A stretch of 11,114 nucleotides of DNA from Bacteroidota bacterium (GTDB lineage Bacteria; Bacteroidota; Bacteroidia; Chitinophagales; Chitinophagaceae). Positions 6,966-11,114 of this stretch are shown here, piece after piece (positions within the stretch are counted from its first letter, which is position 1; each line of letters starts with the position of its first letter). The translations under genes were made by a program, and so were the position numbers. The stretch covers positions 1-11,114 of the forward strand of contig JANYAL010000050.1 of the NCBI GenBank assembly GCA_025361325.1, read 5' to 3'. The notes under the pieces are model-generated. The model searched no databases. It was not told the origin of the DNA and saw only the letters and a list, made by a program, of their open reading frames with translations.

Positions 6966-7727
6966 ATGCAGGTACTTATCATCGAGGACGAAACTCCTGC
7001 CGCTGACAGGCTCACCAGCCTGTTAAAACATGTCAGTGGTGATATTACCATTGTGGACAGACTGGACAGTGTTGAATCCAGCGTTAGATTCCTGCAGTCG
7101 GCCAAACCGGTGGACCTGGTCTTCATGGATATACAACTTGCGGATGGCATTAGCTTTGATATCTTTCAACAAACTTCCGTACTAATGCCGGTTATTTTCA
7201 CTACTGCTTTTGATCAGTATACCCTGAAGGCCTTTAAAGTGAACAGTATCGATTACCTGCTGAAACCCGTGGATGAGAAGGAACTCCGCCAGGCCATTGA
7301 AAAATTCCGTCAGTTCTACCAGAAAGAGAATGATTATATTTTCCAGGAAAAGATTATAAAACTGGTTCGGGACATGAACAGCACCCGTTACAGGGAACGA
7401 TTGCTCATAAAAAGAGGCCAGCAGCTCAGTTATCTGAAGATCAATTCCACGGCTTATTGTTATGCGGACGGAAAACTTTGTTATGCAATGGATTTCAATG
7501 GAAGTCGCTTTTTACTGGAAAACAACCTGGCCCAACTGGAAGAACAATTGAACCCGGATCATTTCTTCCGGATCAACCGCAATATAATGGTGAATATTGA
7601 AGCTGTGAAGAAGGTTCATACCTGGCTGGGCGGTAGATTAAAATTAGAGATCCTGCCGGCTACAACTATGGAAACTATTGTAAGCCGGGAAAGGGTAAAC
7701 GGGTTCAAGGAATGGCTGGGGCAATAA
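6966..7727 (+). CDS. LytTR-family response regulator
   Basis: Cytoplasmic transcription regulator of 253 residues with the two-domain layout standard for the family. The receiver domain (1 to about 118) shows the acidic pocket Glu7-Asp8, the phospho-acceptor Asp55 in VFMDIQLADG, the switch Thr80 in FTTAFDQY and Lys100 in YLLKP, all intact. The C-terminal LytTR DNA-binding domain (about 141-250) has the usual LLIKRGQQLSYLKINSTAYCYADGK opening region, the FFRINRN segment (residues near 198-204) and VNIEAVKKV. The ATG follows the kinase stop by one base. It presumably receives phosphate from His181 of that kinase and binds paired direct repeats about 21 bases apart, such as the pair at 5110-5141. 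The target genes are not proven by the sequence. The gene converges on lipA. Confidence 0.95.
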   Translation: MQVLIIEDETPAADRLTSLLKHVSGDITIVDRLDSVESSVRFLQSAKPVDLVFMDIQLADGISFDIFQQTSVLMPVIFTTAFDQYTLKAFKVNSIDYLLKPVDEKELRQAIEKFRQFYQKENDYIFQEKIIKLVRDMNSTRYRERLLIKRGQQLSYLKINSTAYCYADGKLCYAMDFNGSRFLLENNLAQLEEQLNPDHFFRINRNIMVNIEAVKKVHTWLGGRLKLEILPATTMETIVSRERVNGFKEWLGQ

Positions 7728-7745
7728 AGGTATGTGAATAGGATT

Positions 7746-7768
7746 TTCTGTTTCTGGCCGAAACAGAA
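7746..7768. terminator. Hairpin between converging regulator and lipA genes
   Basis: TTCTGTTTC at 7746-7754 and GAAACAGAA at 7760-7768 form a perfect 9-base stem around the 5-base loop TGGCC, extendable by a T-G and a T-A pair. It sits 18 bases after the regulator stop and 30 bases beyond the lipA stop, where a shared bidirectional terminator would be. Neither strand has a good T-run directly after the stem, so efficiency is uncertain. Confidence 0.5.
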
Positions 7769-7798
7769 GAACGAAGACGATCATCTACAAACTAAAAA

Positions 7799-8722
7799 CT
7801 ACAAACTTTTTTTCTCTTCCATCCACTGGGCAATTCCATATCCTGGTATGACATGTTTTTCTGAATGATAGGAAGAACGTACCAGGGGGCCGCTTTCCAC
7901 AAAGTCGAATCCCAGGTTGTAGCCTATTTTACGGAATTCAGCGAATTCATCCGGATGAACGAAACGGACAACCGGCAAGTGCTTTCTTGTGGGCTGCAGG
8001 TACTGGCCAATGGTGACGACATCTACCAGGTTTGCTTTGAGATCTATAAAGGTTTGTATCACTTCATCTTTTTCTTCACCAAGGCCCAGCATGATACCGC
8101 TTTTGGTTCGCATGCCTGCCTCTTTCAATATTTTCAGGGTTTCCATGCTTTGGTGGTACTTGGCCTGCATACGTACCTGCCTGGTCAGCCGTTCCGTAGT
8201 CTCAATATTATGACTAACCACTTCGGGTGCGGCATCGATGATACGCTGTATATTTTCCCGTTGAGCTTTGAAATCGGGGATCAGGGTCTCAAGCGTCGTG
8301 GAAGGATTCAGGGACTTAACTGCTTTGATTGTATTATACCAAATCGTACTTCCTCCATCTTCCAGTTCATCCCTGTCGACTGAAGTAATCACTGCATGCT
8401 TCACTTTCATCAGGTGAATGGCTTCCGCTACACGCTGGGGTTCATCCCAGTCCACTGACAACGGACGGCCTGTTGCAACGTTACAGAATCCGCAACTGCG
8501 GGTACAAATATTACCCAGTATCATGAAAGTAGCCGTGCCTTCGCCCCAGCATTCGCCCATATTGGGACAATTACCGCTTTCACAGATGGTATGAAGTTTG
8601 TGCGTATCCACAAGGCCACGTACATGACGGTATTCTTCTCCGATCGGAAGTTTAACCCGTAACCAGTTTGGTTTTTTGGGTGACTGTTCTATGATGTCAT
8701 TTTTATCCTGCGTTGATGCCAT
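7799..8722 (-). CDS. lipA: Lipoyl synthase
   Basis: Radical-SAM enzyme that inserts two sulfur atoms into octanoyl groups on lipoyl-domain proteins (pyruvate and 2-oxoglutarate dehydrogenase E2, glycine cleavage H), producing lipoate in the cytoplasm. The 307-residue length is typical. The auxiliary, sacrificial iron-sulfur cluster cysteines are Cys47, Cys52 and Cys58 in [12 protein letters not shown], and the radical-SAM cluster cysteines are Cys73, Cys77 and Cys80 in CTRSCGFC. The conserved C-terminal RSSY (282-285), which supplies a serine ligand to the auxiliary cluster, is present, so the enzyme looks intact. The ATG at 8722 starts a plausible short N-terminal tail; no Shine-Dalgarno is seen. 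It lies 89 bases downstream of a same-strand outer-membrane protein gene. No lipB or lplA is in the window. Confidence 0.97.
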   Translation of the reverse strand: MASTQDKNDIIEQSPKKPNWLRVKLPIGEEYRHVRGLVDTHKLHTICESGNCPNMGECWGEGTATFMILGNICTRSCGFCNVATGRPLSVDWDEPQRVAEAIHLMKVKHAVITSVDRDELEDGGSTIWYNTIKAVKSLNPSTTLETLIPDFKAQRENIQRIIDAAPEVVSHNIETTERLTRQVRMQAKYHQSMETLKILKEAGMRTKSGIMLGLGEEKDEVIQTFIDLKANLVDVVTIGQYLQPTRKHLPVVRFVHPDEFAEFRKIGYNLGFDFVESGPLVRSSYHSEKHVIPGYGIAQWMEEKKSL

Positions 8723-8811
8723 GTTCTATTGAATCATTTATGGATATAAGTACGAGATAGAATCAATCTTCATTCGATTCTGGCCGTGTTGAAAATCAAT
8801 GTTGTGCCGAT

Positions 8812-9600
8812 CTATTTGCGTTTGCCGAACATCACGGAAAAATAGGCGGAAAAGAAAAACTGTTTCTGTTTGTTATACAGCATCTGCAGGATCTTACTTG
8901 AATAGAACTCACCGCATATGCCCACTTCAATAGCATTGATCATTTCATTATAACGGCCATAGTCAAAACGCAGGGCGGGTTTCAGATAGACCCCCGGTGT
9001 TATTTTCAGATTGTTCCATCCCTGAGCTAAGGAGGGGCCGCCATAGTACGGACCATTTATGAACAGGAGACTGTCTGGTGAATCATACTTCACGAAAGTA
9101 CGAGTGCCTGATTTATCTACTTCCAGTTCATAGGGTCTTAAAACGCCAATGCATAATCCACCTCCCAGATTGCTTGTTACGCTGACACCGTTCTTATTAC
9201 TTTTATTACCCAGCAAAAATTGCTCTTGAACACCCAGTTTAACCGGGTAAAAGAAATTCAGCTTGCCATAAATAATTGGTGCAGACGGTGCATTTGGATT
9301 ATTTTGCTTTTCCTCTTTCTGGTGTTTCCGCTCACTGATCTCAAGCTGGAACAGCAATGCCTTCTTAACAGATTTTGATTTCCCTTTTTCAAAAAAAATA
9401 CCATACCCATCAGAATTAAGTCTTAATCCGGCTGCAAAATGTTTTTTGTAAGCAACGATACCTTCTTCCTCCTGGCGGGCCAAGACATTGATCCGCTGGC
9501 GTTTTTGTTCTTTGCGGTTCTTGGTTTGTTTATTGTTATCCTGTGCTTCAGCTGTATAGCCGATCATGGTGGCTGCAAAAAGAAATAATAGATACCTCAT
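8812..9600 (-). CDS. Predicted outer-membrane beta-barrel protein of unknown function
   Basis: I can assign no named family with certainty. The 262-residue product begins with a signal peptide (hydrophobic core 3-15, cleavage after AEA at about residue 19, next residue Gln). A strongly basic, Gln/Lys/Arg-rich stretch follows (about 22-42, with NRKEQKRQR). The rest alternates polar and hydrophobic residues in short segments rich in Gly and Tyr/Phe, such as AAGLRLNSDGYGIFFEKG, KLNFFYPVKLGVQEQFLL (described by position near 112-130) and a C-terminal strand FFFSAYFSVMFGKRK. This pattern is that of small Bacteroidota outer-membrane barrels. No lipobox, enzyme motif or plug domain is seen. It is upstream of lipA on the same strand (89-base gap), and the two may share a transcript, but a functional link to lipoate is not evident. 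Confidence 0.75.
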   Translation of the reverse strand: MRYLLFLFAATMIGYTAEAQDNNKQTKNRKEQKRQRINVLARQEEEGIVAYKKHFAAGLRLNSDGYGIFFEKGKSKSVKKALLFQLEISERKHQKEEKQNNPNAPSAPIIYGKLNFFYPVKLGVQEQFLLGNKSNKNGVSVTSNLGGGLCIGVLRPYELEVDKSGTRTFVKYDSPDSLLFINGPYYGGPSLAQGWNNLKITPGVYLKPALRFDYGRYNEMINAIEVGICGEFYSSKILQMLYNKQKQFFFSAYFSVMFGKRK

Positions 9601-9628
9601 GTAATTTATTTGCTTATGTAAATTTATG

Positions 9629-9636
9629 CAAAAATA
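9629..9636 (-). promoter_or_regulatory. Possible -7 element for the outer-membrane protein gene
   Basis: Read on the minus strand this is TATTTTTG, a full match to TAnnTTTG, about 29 bases before the ATG at 9600. No good -33 TTTG was found at the right distance. The AT-rich context makes chance matches fairly easy. Confidence 0.33.
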
Positions 9637-9657
9637 ACATGTACTGGTTAAAGATGA

Positions 9658-9665
9658 TACATTTG
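9658..9665 (+). promoter_or_regulatory. Possible -7 element for the OsmC gene
   Basis: TACATTTG fully matches TAnnTTTG and would give a leader of about 50 bases before the ATG at 9722. It stands 21 bases from the opposing minus-strand element, as in a compact divergent promoter region. No -33 TTTG is seen upstream. Confidence 0.33.
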
Positions 9666-9721
9666 CAGGGATAACTCATGCATTTATGAAAATATTATGT
9701 CTAGCAAATAGATTTTAACAT

Positions 9722-10129
9722 ATGACAGTTTCCATAGTCTATACAGGCAATTTAAGATGCGCATGCACGCATGTACAAAGCGGTACTGTTATTGAGACAG
9801 ATGCGCCAACGGATAACAAGGGCAAAGGAGAACGTTTCAGTCCTACTGATACGGTATGTGTTGCATTGGCAACCTGTATCGTCACTACAATGGGTATAAA
9901 GGCAAATGCCATGAATATTGACCTGTCCGGGACCACTATTGCCGTGACCAAACACATGATCCCTGATCCCAGGCGTATTGGCCAGATTGATGTTTTCCTG
10001 GAGATTCCTCCTTCAGCCCATGTATCTGAAAAGGATCGGCAGCTTCTTCAAAAGGTGGGAGATAGTTGCCCGGTTGCCAGGAGCCTGCATCCCGATTTGA
10101 AACAAAATATCCAATATACCTGGCTTTAA
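9722..10129 (+). CDS. OsmC-family protein
   Basis: Cytoplasmic protein of 135 residues from the OsmC/Ohr superfamily, whose characterised members reduce organic hydroperoxides with a pair of cysteines. The two family cysteines are present: Cys52 in the central helix (ALATCIVTTMGI) and Cys116 in DSCPVARSLHPD. The substrate-loop segment FSPTDTVCVALATC matches the family pattern in which a Pro and an acidic residue precede the helix. Extra cysteines (Cys13, Cys15, Cys46) are present. The sequence resembles the YhfA/OsmC-like branch more than Ohr proper, so the peroxide role is likely but not certain. The start at 9722 (within CATATG) gives the expected short N-terminal strand. It is monocistronic, divergent from the outer-membrane protein gene and converging on the DUF2851 gene with 13 bases between stops. 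Confidence 0.88.
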   Translation: MTVSIVYTGNLRCACTHVQSGTVIETDAPTDNKGKGERFSPTDTVCVALATCIVTTMGIKANAMNIDLSGTTIAVTKHMIPDPRRIGQIDVFLEIPPSAHVSEKDRQLLQKVGDSCPVARSLHPDLKQNIQYTWL

Positions 10130-10142
10130 GTGGCTGATTGTC

Positions 10143-11114
10143 TTAAGGACCGGAAAAGTTGTTGATCAATTTATTCCAGATCATACAATCCAGGCATTTT
10201 TTTGGGTCACAGTATTCTTTTTTAAGCTGTAAAAGGGCCTGTGAATCGAAAGCATTTTTATTAACGATTCCCAATACTTCAAACGATTTGGTGATGCTAT
10301 TCTTTTCCGCCTGAATGTCATTCAGCCATTCAAGCGCTTTGTTCTTGTAGGAATACGTTGCAAGCTGATCGCCATAGGCAAAAAGAATGGGGATGAACGT
10401 ATTGGTAATAATATTATCTACCATCTGCTCTCCGAGTTTCTTTTTTCTGAAAGCAGTAGGTTCATCAAACAAATAATGATAATGCCAGTAGTCGTTTGCT
10501 GTGACCTGTAAACAACACTTCAGCTCATTCAATGAACTGGCCGACCTTATCCTGGAGAAAAGGTGTTGTGTTTCATGTACAAGCATAGCCAGCTGGGCCA
10601 GTCGTACAGTCGGGAAATTTGAAGGCCTCATGCGCAGGAATACCAGTTTTTGGGAAACCGGCTTCAACCCGTATTTTTTTTTGATGAACCGGTACTCTTT
10701 TTGAAGCATTTTGGGATAATCCTCGGCGAATTCACAATCCAGGAGTCCTGCCTGCCCGCACAGTAATGCTTCTATCCTGTGTATCTGGTATTTTTCTGTG
10801 GCGATTATACGTAAGGGAATAGAACGGGCTATTTCCTGGAATGTTTCACTATTCACTTTCAGACCAAAGTTCCAGGCAATCATCCACCAGAGGGTTTCTT
10901 CCCAATGATTATTATTCTCTTTCAGGAATACGATTATTTCCCTGGTCTTTGCCATCAGGCGTTCAGCCAGCAGCCTATCCTTCCAGGCAGCCCAGGTAAT
11001 CGCATCAATGAGATGAATACTCTTCTGACAGGGAATGAAGCCAGGTGATTTCATCAGCTGGTCATACTTAGTAAGTAATATTCCGGATACCCTGCCATGG
11101 AGTTCCAAAGTAGA
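10143..11114 (-). CDS. DUF2851 family protein, N-terminus beyond window
   Basis: This resembles the Bacteroidota DUF2851 family of unknown function, recognised from remembered homologues: LELHGRVS-, KYDQLMKSPGFIPCQKSI, WKDRLLAERLM, HWEETLWWMIAWNFGLKVN (by position near 70-88 of the visible part), RIEALLCGQAGLL, FLRMRPSNFPTVRLAQLAML and TANDYWHYHY. The C-terminus carries three spaced cysteines in YCDPKKCLDCMIWN, a pattern that could bind metal, though this is a guess. The frame stays open to the right edge, 323 visible residues of about 420-440 expected, so the gene is cut at its 5' end. The first possible start in the window is TTG at 11108, but it encodes the internal Leu of LELHGRV and is not the true start. 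No signal peptide is visible in this part. No function can be given. Confidence 0.82.
   Translation of the reverse strand, partial: STLELHGRVSGILLTKYDQLMKSPGFIPCQKSIHLIDAITWAAWKDRLLAERLMAKTREIIVFLKENNNHWEETLWWMIAWNFGLKVNSETFQEIARSIPLRIIATEKYQIHRIEALLCGQAGLLDCEFAEDYPKMLQKEYRFIKKKYGLKPVSQKLVFLRMRPSNFPTVRLAQLAMLVHETQHLFSRIRSASSLNELKCCLQVTANDYWHYHYLFDEPTAFRKKKLGEQMVDNIITNTFIPILFAYGDQLATYSYKNKALEWLNDIQAEKNSITKSFEVLGIVNKNAFDSQALLQLKKEYCDPKKCLDCMIWNKLINNFSGP

Noticed and set aside
7865..8383. Open frame of 172 codons on the plus strand
   Set aside because: It is antisense to lipA, whose cluster cysteines and length are all as expected.
8759..8781. Inverted repeat AGAATC / GATTCT with an 11-base loop between lipA and the upstream gene
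   Set aside because: The arms are only 6 bases, AT-rich and without a T-run; this is within what chance gives.
9609..9708. Four TTTGC/GCAAA words in the divergent region before the OsmC gene
   Set aside because: The spacing is irregular (14 and 37 bases within pairs) and the words are short in AT-rich DNA; two of them overlap promoter-like elements.
11106..11108. TTG as a start codon for the right-edge gene
   Set aside because: The frame continues upstream to the window end, and the Leu encoded here fits the internal LELHGRV of the DUF2851 family, so the gene is simply cut by the window.

Overview
The window looks like a chromosomal segment of a Bacteroidota bacterium, most likely near the Chitinophagaceae; this is an inference from gene content recognised by eye. 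Supporting signs are a FucP-type sugar permease paired with a ROK kinase, a LytS/LytTR two-component pair, a DUF2851 protein, several secreted or outer-membrane proteins with Gln after the signal-peptide site, start codons without clear Shine-Dalgarno sequences, and upstream elements resembling the Bacteroidota -7 consensus TAnnTTTG. There are no rRNA or tRNA genes, insertion sequences, CRISPR arrays or phage genes. Ten protein genes fill nearly all of the sequence, two of them cut by the window edges.

Region 1 (1-3919) is a glucose-handling block. A glycogen synthase gene (glgA, minus strand, running off the left edge) diverges from a plus-strand pair encoding a FucP-family sugar permease and a ROK-family sugar kinase. 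A simple reading is sugar uptake, phosphorylation and storage as glycogen. Both members of the pair are atypical. The permease lacks the two acidic residues used for proton coupling in E. coli FucP and has about four extra hydrophobic segments. The kinase has no cysteine at all and so lacks the usual ROK zinc site.

Region 2 (3976-4998, minus) is an exported NAGPA-domain protein (phosphodiester glycosidase family) converging on the kinase gene.

Region 3 (4999-7727) is a possible signalling module. It holds a 233-base regulatory region, a small secreted protein of unknown function, and a LytS-type sensor kinase and LytTR response regulator separated by one base. In front of the secreted-protein gene lies an imperfect 11-base direct repeat with a 21-base period, the geometry known for LytTR operators. 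A long hairpin separates the secreted-protein gene from the kinase gene.

Region 4 (7746-9600) has a hairpin between converging genes, then lipA (lipoyl synthase) and, upstream of it on the same strand, a predicted outer-membrane protein. Region 5 (9601-11114) has a divergent promoter region, an OsmC-family protein and the C-terminal three quarters or so of a DUF2851 protein running off the right edge.

The observations I rate highest are the candidate LytTR operator next to its likely regulator, the permease without proton-coupling acids, and the cysteine-free ROK kinase.
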